Origin: Artemia franciscana
Lineage: Eukaryota > Arthropoda > Branchiopoda > Anostraca > Artemiidae
Direction: 5' to 3'
DNA: 64,000 nucleotides
Assembly: GCF_032884065.1 (NCBI RefSeq)
Contig: NC_088873.1
Coordinates: 32,522,227-32,586,226, forward strand
Shown here: positions 50,242-59,574 of the stretch, in pieces
How the letters are laid out: the number at the start of each line of letters is the position of its first letter
Numbering within the stretch: the first letter of the stretch is position 1
Translations under genes and position numbers: made by a program
The notes under the pieces: generated by a model
Seen by the model: the letters and a program-made list of their open reading frames with translations, nothing else
Database searches by the model: none
What the model was told of the DNA's origin: nothing

Positions 50242-51407
50242 ACATATGAAGTATGAAACCAAGGTAGGAAAGGATATAATAAATGAAAAATAAAATCAAA
50301 TTGATGAGAAAACGAGGATTGTGTCAGTTTTTAGTAAAATATGAAGATGAAAAAGAAGCAAATATTTCAACAAGGACCTCTGCTCGGTCATCCTCTGAAT
50401 TAAATTACGTTAAAGATGTTCTATTCTGCAATGGCTATCCAATCAAGCTTATTGAAAATATCACAGATAGACAATTAAAAAAGGTAATACAGGAAAAAAG
50501 AGAGCTCGTCCCTCTTGATTCAGTTATTCTGGTAATTGAGAACAAAACTTTCACTACATTACCATATATCTTAAAATTCAGTGACAAACTTGGAAAAAAA
50601 AACAAAAAAAAACATAATCTCTGCTTTTTTCAAAATTAAACAAAAATTGAACATTTTTTCAACTCGGGAAAGGATAAAACTAAACCTAAACTGGGTAGTG
50701 GTGTCTACAGAGTCCTCTGTTCATGTGGGAAGTTTTCCATTGGTAGGACCCATAAATAACTAGGGGAACAATTGCATGAACAAAAATTTCAATTGATAAA
50801 ACCCTAAGATTTGAAAATAAAAATGGCAACTTTGATTCACCCCTGGCCCAGCATATTTTCGAAAAGCCTGAACATTTAGTTCTTTTTGAAGAGGCAACTT
50901 TAATATCTACTCTAAATGACCTTCTGCAATTTTTTAAAGAGGCAATTGAGATAAAAAATATATAAACAGAAATTTGGCTATAAATAGAGACACAGGAGAT
51001 ATTTCCTTAAGCCCAATTTATAACAAGTTAATATTAAAATTTCGCCCAGTCTAATTTAAGACAACGTGTCTGCATATCTAATGAAAACCAACATTGCAGA
51101 CAGGTACAATCTTTTGCAAGGCAAAGAATGCTTGTTCAATATAATTGGTGAATTCTCTTTCATTGCTTACTGGCTGTTTTTTTTTATTCAGTATCTTTTC
51201 CCCTCTTGTCAAATTCACTTTGAAAGGTTAGATTTTGTGTTTTTTTTTTAGCACTGGGGACGACTTGGTGGAGGTCCTTGTCAAAATATTTGCTTCTTTT
51301 TCGTCTTCATATTTTTCTACTGGTTGACAAAATCCTTGTTTGCTCACTTATTTGATTTTCTTTTCATGTATTATATCCTTTCCATTCTTGGTTTCATACA
51401 TCAAGAT
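50242..51407 (+). mobile_element. truncated Penelope-like element with inverted tails
   Basis: The left flank (about 50242-50400) is the reverse complement of the right flank (about 51255-51407) at roughly 80 per cent by eye. For example 'aggaaaggatataataaatg' faces 'atgtattatatcctttcca', and 'gaagcaaatattt' faces 'aaatatttgcttc'. Between them lies the 3' part of a Penelope-like ORF. This pairing of a truncated ORF with inverted terminal copies is a known arrangement for Penelope-like elements. Confidence 0.78.
50400..51055 (+). pseudogene. Penelope-like protein C-terminus with GIY-YIG endonuclease
   Basis: After the inverted tail the frame reads VKDVLFCNGYPIKLI and then TTLPYILKFSDKL, the linker between RT and endonuclease in Penelope-like proteins (NGYP and LPYI motifs). 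It continues with GVYRVLCSCGKFSIGRT (50697-50749). This is the GIY-YIG start, with C-x-C-G between the blocks and Ser replacing the Tyr of YIG. After a stop and shift, LAQHIFEKPEHLVLFEEATL and SPIYNKLILKFRPV follow. The RT catalytic core is absent, and stops and shifts make it a pseudogene. Confidence 0.88.
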
Positions 51408-51579
51408 TTTGAATTTTTCTAAAAAAGTAACATGGCCAAAACAGGTTAAAGTCTTGCTAGACAACAGTGGTTTTTTTTGGACATGGAATGACAGTCATAA
51501 AAAAAAATAATTAAAAAACCATGTTTCACAAATGGACTAAAAAGGGGAAAATAAATTTTTTTGTTGTAAATAATACTTT

Positions 51580-51581
<2 letters not shown>

Positions 51582-51658
<77 letters not shown>
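51582..51658. repeat. (TA)n microsatellite
   Basis: About 38 TA dinucleotides. Confidence 0.97.
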
Positions 51659-51661
<3 letters not shown>

Positions 51662-52795
51662 TTCTGAATATTAAATCTGAATATTTCAAATGCTGTGAAC
51701 TCTTGTGCTCAAACCTGTAAAAATTGTCTAAAAATTTAAACATGGTCAGCATATTGAGTCAACTAACTATTGATATCTAACTATTAAAATAAAACCTAAT
51801 TTTTTAGAAGTTTTTTTTATAAAGTATTTATTAGTCAAGATACTTAATGAAATATTGTATTCATTGAAAGCACCCTTACAAAAATAGGTTAATTTTTAGA
51901 CATACACTTTTTATTGTTTTAAAGAAAAAAAAAACTTATCTGCTTTTGTAAATAACTTGAATTTGTATTTAAGTTAACACATTAGTAAATTACAACAAAA
52001 ACAGAACATGAAAAGAATCTTAGTAAATAATGGGATAATATATTTCTATATTCAAGGAAGTCAGTTTGGTTGAAGACCAAAAATCATGAAAATTTTCCAT
52101 TAGCATGATTTCAAAATCCCACCCAACCTTGATTTTTTGGGGTATGAATAACTATTGTATGAAATGTATAGATTTAAAAATGTTTTAATTGAATATCAAG
52201 TGTTATGCCTTAGATTTAGGTTGACACAAAGATTTTAGCTTTAAAAAAACAAACTTGAGAAATACTGCTGCAATTAACACATAATAAAGCTGTGTGACTC
52301 AAAAACAAAGTTAATTTAGTAAATGAACTTTCCAAATATAGTTAAATTAAAAGTAAAAGTCAAATAAGAAAGCTGAATTTGTCAATTCTTTATAATTCAC
52401 CAGCCACATATTCTGTATGCAGGCTGCCTGATTGATGAGTATGTAGACACTGTGATCAAGAAAGACGTGTTAATATTATCTATTTTCTTCAGAATTCTCA
52501 AATGAAACTTCAAAATGAAACTAATTTTAGATAGATGTTGGATGTAAGGCAAATGGTAAAGACAAGAATCTTCCTTTATTGCTCTCTTTTTCAATAACTC
52601 TAACCTAAAATGATGAAGCTGATTCAGAGGATGCCACACAAAAGAGTAATAATCAAAGATTGGTCAGCTAATTTTTTATAAGTTAGTTATGTTTTTTTCA
52701 AGTTTAGAGGAGTCTCAACTTTCCTGATCTTTCATACCAAGTACCCTTTCTTTGTTTTTTATATAAATATAACCAATGATAGCAAACACTCAATG
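51659..52795. other. unassigned stretch
   Basis: AT-rich DNA. One minus-strand open stretch (52397-52639) is not recognised. Nothing else is seen. Confidence 0.4.
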
Positions 52796-52799
52796 AATT

Positions 52800-53400
52800 C
52801 TACTACTACTACTGCTAATAACTCACTGCAGTACCAAGCCGCCTGAGGCCAACACGGCTATGCATGCTCCTCCTCCAACATAATCTATTCAAGGCCTCCC
52901 TCTTTACACCCTCCCAGCAAGTCCCATTTCCTTTAAATCTTTATTTATGACATCCTCCCAACCCAGACGAGGACAACCTGCTTTCTATGTAGCCCCAAAA
53001 GGACAATCTTTGGCAATCTGTCATCCTTCATTTGCAGAATATGGCCTAGCCATCTTAACCTTTCTATTATTATAGCCCTAGAAAGCAGGATTGAACCACA
53101 TTTTTCATACAACCTACTGTTTTAAATATGGTCAGTCAGCTGGGTACCCAGAACAATATGTAGGCAATTTCTCTGGAAAACATCTAGTGAATTTTCATCT
53201 GCTTTTTGGAGCGCCCATGCTTCAGAGCCATATTTGACCACTGTCATTGCTGTAGCTTCCAATCTTCTAATCTTGGTTTTCAGACTTATCTCCCAAATCT
53301 TCCAAACTTTTTTTAACTATGAAAAAACACCCTGAGCCTTGGCTATTCTACTTTTAACATCTTCAGTGCTCCCACCATCTTTACTAATAATACTACCAAG
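52800..53400 (-). pseudogene. non-LTR retrotransposon RT C-terminus, 3' end, 5'-truncated
   Basis: Read on the minus strand: TLGSIISKDGGSTEDVKSRI (53390-53330), ISLKTKIRRLEATAMTVVKY and GSEAWALQKAD (about 53290-53195), RLYEKCGSI, RLRWLGHILQMKDDRLPKIV (about 53060-53000), then the end QAAWYCSELLA near 52830-52800. It stops at a (TAG/TAC)n tail. This matches the C-terminal half of fragment B (59575-61480), so it is a typical 5'-truncated LINE copy. Frameshifts and stops are present. Confidence 0.88.
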
Positions 53401-53749
53401 GGTTCTGCTCATGGAATAAAAACAATACCAAAACAATTTTATGCTACTCACTTTAATTACCATATTTATTTTGATTAGAAAATAATATCTGTGTAATGAA
53501 CATGTTGCTCTAGCTGTGAGTACACACATTCAAAAGCCAGTGGCCATACACACAAAAGAAATGAACAAATTGAAAAGAAACCAAAAAATTGAACAAATAA
53601 AACAAAACTCTCCAAGACATTGAAATTCATTTTTCTTGCCTCTAAAACTTTCTACTGCAATAATTAGGTTAAAGAAGAAGTCTTCAAAATACCTAGAAGC
53701 AGTAGTGCATCCCCATAAAAAAAACTATTTCTTAAATTCTCCTAACTTT

Positions 53750-53960
53750 ACCATTTACTCATAAAATATTCTGGATCCTCCTTATACTCCTCACAAAGGG
53801 GACAAACAAATCTACCTCAAGATCCATCTTTATCGTATGAATCCCAGTGTCTCTTACATAGTGGCACACAATTTGGTCACACATACAACCAGCACTTTAG
53901 CACCCTCCATGGTAGGTTTAGTATTAAGTAAATCTCATCCCTATACACTATTTTAATCTG
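53750..53960 (-). pseudogene. possible LINE C-terminal zinc-binding fragment
   Basis: On the minus strand one frame contains a C-x2-C-x-rich stretch: FVCPLCEEYKEDPEYFMSKW, a layout (C-P-x-C, E-D, H/Y-F) common after the RT domain in several LINE clades. It is preceded by a degraded CVPLCKRHWDSYDKDG. The stretch is short and interrupted by stops. Confidence 0.4.
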
Positions 53961-54359
53961 CTTATAAAATCTTATGGTGCTTGAATTCTCAACCCCAGTA
54001 AACAAAACATAAATATACCAAGGAAATCACCAGGTTTATGCTGAGGACCCTATAGTATTTATTAAACTCTTTTTAGTCTTAAATTTGACAGATTATGCAC
54101 CATAAAAATAGCAGTTGATGGTTTCAACCCATCTACCACTGGGTTATTGGCCCAGTGGACTTCCACTGCAGCAAGCTACTCTTGGATAACAAATAGAACT
54201 AAGAAACATATGGTTAATTAATTTTCTTCTGAAGTGATAGACTAAATTGTAGGATAATTGAAGTATTTTTAAGATTGAAATTTATCAGAATATTAAAAAC
54301 TATGGGGTTAGAAAGTATATTAAAAACTGATGACCAAAAATTAAGGTAAAATGTATGAT

Positions 54360-54735
54360 CTTCTGCTGGCAGAAGATGACAGATCTTTTGCTTATATGAA
54401 CTACAAGAAAACTATTTCAGCTTCACAGCTTTGCTTAATCCTAAATGACAAGGTTTCAAAGATCTGCAAATACATTTCCTAAATTAAAACAAAAAAAAAT
54501 CATTGATATGGCTTAAAATTCTGCTCATAACAGGAATTGCATTTTCAGAACAAAACCAGAGAAAAAGAGACTGATGACTGAAAATTAAGGTAAAATGTTG
54601 TTTTGCTAAAATTCCAATAGTTATACACCTGTCAAGTAGGCAAATTTCTAAGACTTAGAAGTCAAAAGACATTTCAGAAAGTTTCATTGTTCTAACTTAA
54701 CCCCTTTTCCAAGATAGCAAAAAGTAGTGGTAAAT
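54360..54735 (+). repeat. diverged partial copy of the GGTAAA MITE
   Basis: Colinear with the interior and right half of 55022-55606: 'gatcttctgct', 'tttcagcttcacagctttgc', 'aacaggaattgcattttcag' and 'gaaaattaaggtaaaatgtt'. It lacks a clear left terminus. Confidence 0.65.
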
Positions 54736-55915
54736 GTTTACTTTTATTCCAAGTGCTCTAAACTGGAAACCAGGCTATGTTGCAAAACAGCATAGTTTCC
54801 AGTTTAGAGCACTTGGAAATGCTAATTCTAGAAGTGCATCAATTTCTAGTTGACTGTCCTCCTCCATGGGGCAAACTAAAATGTATAAAGTGGGCTTGCT
54901 TATAGGTAACATTACCTATGGATTGATGCATATTAGCTCATGAGCCCTGCAGGCAGCAGGGCAAGGTCTGCATTCTATATTTATTTAACAAACCTTGTTT
55001 GAGGTTTTTATTTGTTTTATTGGTAAAATTCTAGTTAATTGACTAGGAAAATGAAACTTTCAGGGATGAATATGCAGACTAAAGTATGTCCTGGGAAGGT
55101 ATTTTGAAGCAACTACATCCACTCCTTCTCCCTCTAGAGGGCCATGACCTTTAAAAATATGTGTGTTAAAAGTGAAACCTTGCAAAATAGATCTTCTGCT
55201 TAATTGAAGTACAACAAAATTGTTTTCAGCTTCACAGCTTTGCTCAATTCCATTTTATAAAGTTTTAAAGATATGCAAATACATTTCCTAAATTTTGAAA
55301 AAACATTGATATGGCTCAAAATTCTACTCAAATAACAGGAAGTGCATTTTCAGAACTAAAGGCAGAGAAAAAGCAACTAGTAACTGAAAATTAAGGTAAA
55401 ATGTTGTTTTGTCAAAATTTCAATAGGTATAGACCTGTCATGTAGGCAAATTTCAGGGCCCTCTAGAGGGAGAAGGAGTGGAGGTGGGTACTTTAAAATA
55501 CCTTCCTGGGATATACTTTAGTCTGTAGACCCATCCATGAAAGTTTCATTTTCCTAACCTAAACACTTTCTGAGACAACAAGAAGTCAATTGACTAGAAT
55601 TTTACCTTTAGTTTTACCACTGTTGAATAAATATAGAATACAGAACTTGCCCTGCTGCCTAAAGGGCTCACGGACTAATACACTTTGCTCTACAGGTAAT
55701 GTTACCTGTAAGCAAGCCTACATTATGCATTTTAGTTTGCCCCATGGAGGAGGAGGGTGAACCAGAAATGGATAACCTATACTTATCTAATAATGACAAG
55801 GAAATAATGGCCTATGTGATTGTCAGAATCTTGCTATGTGCAGTAATATGCACTTTAGAGCACTTGGAATGAAAGTAAACATTTACCAAAGTAGCTAAAC
55901 TAGAATTTTACCCTG
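54735..55915. mobile_element. nested palindromic element with a MITE at its centre
   Basis: The outer arms pair across a MITE. 'gtaaatgtttacttttattc' (from 54732) faces 'gaatgaaagtaaacatttac' (to 55890). 'cctccatggggcaaactaaa' faces 'tttagtttgccccatggagg'. 'aggtaacattacct' faces 'aggtaatgttacct', and 'catgagccctgcaggcagca' faces a 'tgctgcctaaagggctca' variant. The right end carries ctagaattttacc, the MITE-type terminus. This looks like one fold-back element with the copy at 55022-55606 inserted into its loop. Confidence 0.7.
55022..55606. mobile_element. MITE, second copy of the 24259-24838 family
   Basis: Begins ggtaaaattctagttaattg and ends 'caattgactagaattttacc'. About 165-bp mirrored subterminal arms include 'cctctagagggcc' at both sides and 'ggtattttgaag' facing 'ttaaaatacc'. 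It closely matches the copy at 24259-24838 in the same orientation. A clean 8-bp duplication is not visible here. Confidence 0.85.
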
Positions 55916-56118
55916 AAAAGAAAAAAATCTGAAAGGAAGACCTACAACAAAGAGAGGCTACCCTAAGCCTAAACAAGTTTGGGTAATAAACTGCCCTTTC
56001 TGTCAAAAAGCAGTATATTGCTAGTACACCTACTTTTATCTTGTAGCCAATGTTATTTACTTCTGTTTTAGTAGAGTGTGTCCATATTTCATATATGGCA
56101 GTTAAATTAAATTTAAAA

Positions 56119-56379
56119 TTAAAAGGCTAAATTCAAATATCTAGCCGTTGTTTCTTCCTTAAATGCTTCACAGACGTTGAAGAATACAGATGACAGCGTA
56201 AGAGCAGCCGCAATTAGTAAGTTAGCCCACATTCCTCCCATAGGCTGACCGATCATGTAGCAGAATAGCAGGCTTGGATACAGGTGAAATTTTTGCGCCA
56301 ACCACTCACCAAGGCCCCATAAATTTCCTTGCAGGGTATAGTAGCTTCTCAGCACATAAGAGAGTGACACCAATTTTTC
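56119..56379 (-). CDS. candidate 3' terminal exon of an unknown membrane protein
   Basis: Starts after a good acceptor (pyrimidine-rich, ending ttatttag; complement 56380 on) and runs 86 codons to a TAA at 56119. It contains NLWGLGEWLAQKFHLYPSLL, the hydrophobic MIGQPMGGMWANLLIAAALT, and ends VCEAFKEETTARYLNLAF. One or two membrane segments are likely. The C..x..EE..T pattern after the last hydrophobic stretch is loosely like arthropod gustatory-receptor C-termini, but the receptor's last helix is absent. The family is not assigned. Confidence 0.4.
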   Translation of the reverse strand, partial: EKLVSLSYVLRSYYTLQGNLWGLGEWLAQKFHLYPSLLFCYMIGQPMGGMWANLLIAAALTLSSVFFNVCEAFKEETTARYLNLAF

Positions 56380-56492
56380 CTAAATAAATGTCCAAGAGAA
56401 AGACGAACTGCCAATTCAGGCAGAAAATCATAAAAGTAGGTAGAAATTTTCATAAGGATCCGGGAAGACTTGGATAAAACGAGACTAATTAC

Positions 56493-56688
56493 GATCTTGG
56501 ATCGGTCACACTGGAACTCGTGTTGATAGGGAGTAGCTGAAGATTCGTTAAAGCCGACACAGTTTAAAAAGTATAGTGAGAAGGTATACATAGAAAACGA
56601 CACAATTGTAAGACCGAACAGCAACAAATAATCGTAATTTTCAAACAAGTTAGAAATAAGGGTAGATAGCACAAACGTAAAAGGACCA
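56493..56688 (-). CDS. candidate internal exon of the same unknown membrane protein
   Basis: Bounded by an acceptor cctcctctag (complement 56689 on) and a donor gtaatt (complement 56487-56492). It joins in frame to the next exon over a 113-bp intron, giving ...CDRSKI|EKLVSLSY. The 65 codons include LLLFGLTIVSFSMYTFSLYF, a clear membrane-spanning stretch. Reading straight through the intron is also open for a while, so a frameshifted single exon is the alternative. Confidence 0.38.
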
Positions 56689-57017
56689 CTAGAGGAGGTA
56701 TTTTACTTAATTGACAAGGAAAATAACGTACTGTAATAGACCAGAAATTTTAATGTACGGGTAAGAGACCAAAACTATGGCTTAATAACAAGCATTTTTG
56801 TTGGAATATCAACAGATTACATGAGCAAAGCTATTGAACAATCAGAATTTCATTTGCAAAACCACAATGATAGCTATCTGGCATAGCACGCATAAAACCA
56901 ACCACAGTGGAGGTTGGTTTTAGCGTTTATCGTTAGAAGATTATTTCACTTTATAGTAAATATGACCTTAAAACTTTCAGAAAACAGAGAACGTAGTTAC
57001 TGCACGCTAAGTATTAC

Positions 57018-57143
57018 TTAAGGAGCCCCATCTTGAACAAAAGAGCGTTTGCGCACTCTGCCAGTTTGTGGCCCACTTTATGACAGGGAAAGCAACAGTC
57101 AAGTTCCGTAGTATCCGTAGTACCGAAAAGAGTCCTTTTTAAG
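57018..57143 (-). pseudogene. CCHC zinc-knuckle fragment, ZCCHC9-like
   Basis: The minus strand reads CFPCHKVGHKLAECANAL (57094-57041), a perfect C-x2-C-x4-H-x4-C zinc knuckle. It resembles the first knuckle of ZCCHC9-type RNA-binding proteins (CFHCRKPGHGIADCPAAL). The 5' end after a possible acceptor (cttacag) reads LKKDS in one frame, which also precedes that knuckle in ZCCHC9, but the knuckle is in another frame, suggesting a frameshifted pseudoexon. No further knuckles are seen. A retroelement Gag/ORF1 knuckle is the alternative. Confidence 0.42.
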
Positions 57144-57529
57144 CTGTAAGCTAGGAAGCTAGCGGCTTTTTTTATCGTAAGAAAACTCTCAATTTATTGG
57201 CATGGAGCTTAAGTTCAGCTATATCACTTGTTATCTCGGAACACAAAGAATTCACAGACTGTTCTCTTTTTCCCTGTGTGCTAATATTTGAACGATTCTT
57301 TAATACCACGGTATTCGAATGTTTAGCATTGTGAACAAATTGCAAGGAGGATACAGCCCCAATAGAAAGGTTGTAATAAGCTATGCTTTCTTTGTATTCA
57401 CCAAAAAAAAACCGTTGAACTTTTTCAAAAGACCATTAAACTTAGAAATTGCACTTGCATTAGGAAGTGCAACCAATAATAGGAATTTAATAGAAATTTT
57501 GCATGGTGAATAAACGAAGAATTTAGAAA

Positions 57530-57643
57530 TTATCCTCTTTCTTTTACGGCAGCAGCGAACCTTCTGAAGACGTCTATAACTTCATCATCGCGTTTTTGAC
57601 ATTTTATAAGACGGGTAGAGATCCTGAGTTTGCCGTGCAACAT
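57530..57643 (-). CDS. short ORF or candidate first exon, unknown function
   Basis: The ATG at 57643 opens a 37-codon frame (MLHGKLRISTRLIKCQKRDD, then EVIDVFRRFAAAVKERG) with a TAA at 57530. A possible donor gtaaaa (complement 57542-57547) would end a 32-codon exon in phase 0. It has good protein-like composition and a locally CG-richer upstream stretch (57650-57760). The link to the fragments at 56.1-57.1 kb is unproven, and I do not recognise the family. Confidence 0.3.
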   Translation of the reverse strand: MLHGKLRISTRLIKCQKRDDEVIDVFRRFAAAVKERG

Positions 57644-57759
57644 TTCCTTTGTTTTTCAGTAGCACCGTTGCTGAAGAAACGAACTGTTTTGCTACTAACC
57701 AAATCTGGGCGAAATCCACCGAGCATCGATCTTGATACGAAGTTCAGGGTGAGGTTTAG

Positions 57760-58420
57760 GTAATTTTTACTTCATTCATCTCAATAATAAACCGTCAACA
57801 AGGTGACACTCACAAATAGTCAAGAAACAAGCACTATTCAATTTAATAAAAACATTCTTATTATATCTAAAAATTTACCTGATAGGGTAATACTTTAATC
57901 TGTAAGAGTGTTGTAAAACTGCTGTAACCACAATAGCTAGTGAATTAACTTTTCAAGTTAAAACAACACAAATCAATCTCGCTCAAAAAAGTCTATACTT
58001 AAAAATACTAAAGCAATATCTGTTTGTTTTAAGCTTAAACCTCACTTTTTAGGTTTAAATTAAAAAATTTGTTTTTAAAAGCTTAAAAAGGTCATTTGAT
58101 CAGGTAATAGTTTAATCCGTAATAGAGTATTGCGAAATTGCTGCAATCCCTATAGCTATTGAATGAACTGTATTTCCAAGGACAAACGCTCAAAATTAAA
58201 ACAGGACAAATCAATCTCGCTCTGGAAAATCCACACTTAAGAACACTAAAACAATCTTTGTTTGTTTTAAGCTTTAACCTCACTTTTTTAGTTTTAAGTA
58301 AAAAAGCTTGCTTTATAAAATCTTATAAATCTGCAGGCCAAATTATCTCCTTCAAAAGTTTTTAAGTTCTTATCACTGCTTCGCTCCCATATAAAGGCTT
58401 GAATGGTCCTGACAACAGAA
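57760..58420. repeat. local diverged duplication, no gene
   Basis: The block around 57870-58065 ('gtaatactttaatctgtaag', 'caaatcaatctcgctc', 'tgttttaagctt.aacctca') repeats at 58102-58300 with matching words in the same order. It is a tandem duplication of about 230 bp with no coding signature. Confidence 0.65.
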
Positions 58421-58570
58421 GCAAATCCCCGGGGGCCTAAGATTTTTCTGGTGTCATCATTCCGTTTTTTCTTTTTTACCCTTTTTTTGATAAACTTGTC
58501 AATTTGGTCAATTATCGGCACTCTTGTCACATCCCCCCCAAGATTTTTCTCTAGATCTGCCTTTGCCTGA
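58420..58570 (+). repeat. dispersed repeat, copy 2 (partner 34340-34510)
   Basis: 'gggggcctaagatttttctg', 'caatttggtcaattatcggc' and 'ttgtcacatccccccc' are shared with the earlier copy. Confidence 0.6.
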
Positions 58571-58587
58571 GAAAACCTATGTTAGCC

Positions 58588-58589
<2 letters not shown>

Positions 58590-58656
<67 letters not shown>
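58590..58656. repeat. poly-A run (67 bp)
   Basis: Uninterrupted A tract directly after the dispersed repeat at 58420-58570, so it may be that repeat's retroposon tail. Confidence 0.95.
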
Positions 58657-58658
<2 letters not shown>

Positions 58659-58779
58659 ACAACTCTGCTTCCTGACAATTGATTGAGACAAATTTTTGCA
58701 AGAAGTAAATCTTCAGAAAACAGAAATAATATCAAACCCAAACAAGCAGAAGAAATGATGTATAATAAGTGGATTCAAA

Positions 58780-58900
58780 GACGAACTGAAGTTACTATGA
58801 ATGGATAGATGAATCCTAACAGGAACAGAAACTAAAACGAATAGTCAAGTCAGACTTTAAAAGAAAAGAAGCTAAACGAATGTTTATTTCCAGCTTTAAA
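58780..58900. repeat. short dispersed repeat shared with 4060-4170
   Basis: 'gatagatgaatcctaa.a.gaacagaa' and 'atagtcaagtc.gac' occur in the same order at 4070-4135 ('gacgaatcctagaacgaaca', 'atcaagtcgaac'). The class is unknown. Confidence 0.4.
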
Positions 58901-58995
58901 TGAAAGTAAATTAATACAAAAAAGACTGGGACGGCAGCCTATTCAAACAATTTATTTTTGGAAATGCTTTAGATTATGACGAATACCACACTGCC

Positions 58996-59547
58996 TTTCC
59001 ATAATACAACAACAAAAGAGAGAATAATGAGGACTTTTTCGAAATCAAACGAAACTTAAATAATAACACATCCCTAAATAGAGACTTGGGTGAATACACA
59101 CTCAACCCTATGTACACAAAATTAATTATAGAAAATAATCTAATTCAAAATAAAACAAAAATAGGAACGAACAAAAACAAGCCCAATATCAAAAGAACTA
59201 TCAGATTAGCTGCAGAGAAGGCAAATCTCGCAATAAGAAATCATTCCAATTTTTAATAAATACAGTTAGTGAAATGAATGAACCTTTTTATCTTGCAAAA
59301 TGTTAGCTTTTATCAGACAGTCTTGGCTGAACTTTTCGTTAAGAAGTAATGACGCCAAGGCTATTTTAAAATAAAAACAAATGGATTTTTAACTGAGAAC
59401 TTTTATTGTAAGTGTTTTATTGTTTTTTATTTTTTCTTTGCTGAAGACGGCCCTTAGATACAGGGCCGAAATATTCAAATAGGTTTTGTTGGTTCACTGT
59501 CTTGGGAAAAAAAGTCCTCATTATTCTCTCTTTTGTTGTTGCTTTAG
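58996..59547 (+). mobile_element. Penelope-like element 3' remnant with inverted flank
   Basis: The left flank 'aacaaaagagagaataatga' (59009 on) is the complement of 'tcattattctctcttttgtt' in the right flank at about 59517-59536. Between them, 59074-59256 encodes a Penelope-like C-terminus: NRDLGEYTLNPMYTKLI and, further on, IKRTIRLAAEKANLAIRNHS before a stop. It matches the end of the copy at 50400-51055 (NRDTGDISLSPIYNKLI). The 3' untranslated part contains a hammerhead-like hairpin at 59441-59475. Confidence 0.75.
59441..59475 (+). ncRNA. hammerhead-ribozyme-like core in a Penelope tail
   Basis: Reads ctgaaga, a perfect six-bp stem cggccc/gggccg with a nine-base loop, then aaat. CUGANGA plus stem II plus GAAA is the hammerhead core, known from Penelope-like elements. 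Here the G of GAAA is also needed to close the stem, and I do not see a convincing cleavage site or stem I. It may be a degenerate or merely hairpin-forming relative. Confidence 0.4.
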
Positions 59548-59574
59548 ATTGCTCGTTCAAGATTTCGACTCTTG

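Noticed and set aside
50283..50400. Apparent N-terminal part of the Penelope ORF (from the ATG at 50283)
   Set aside because: This part is the inverted terminal repeat read through by chance; homology to Penelope proteins begins after about 50400.
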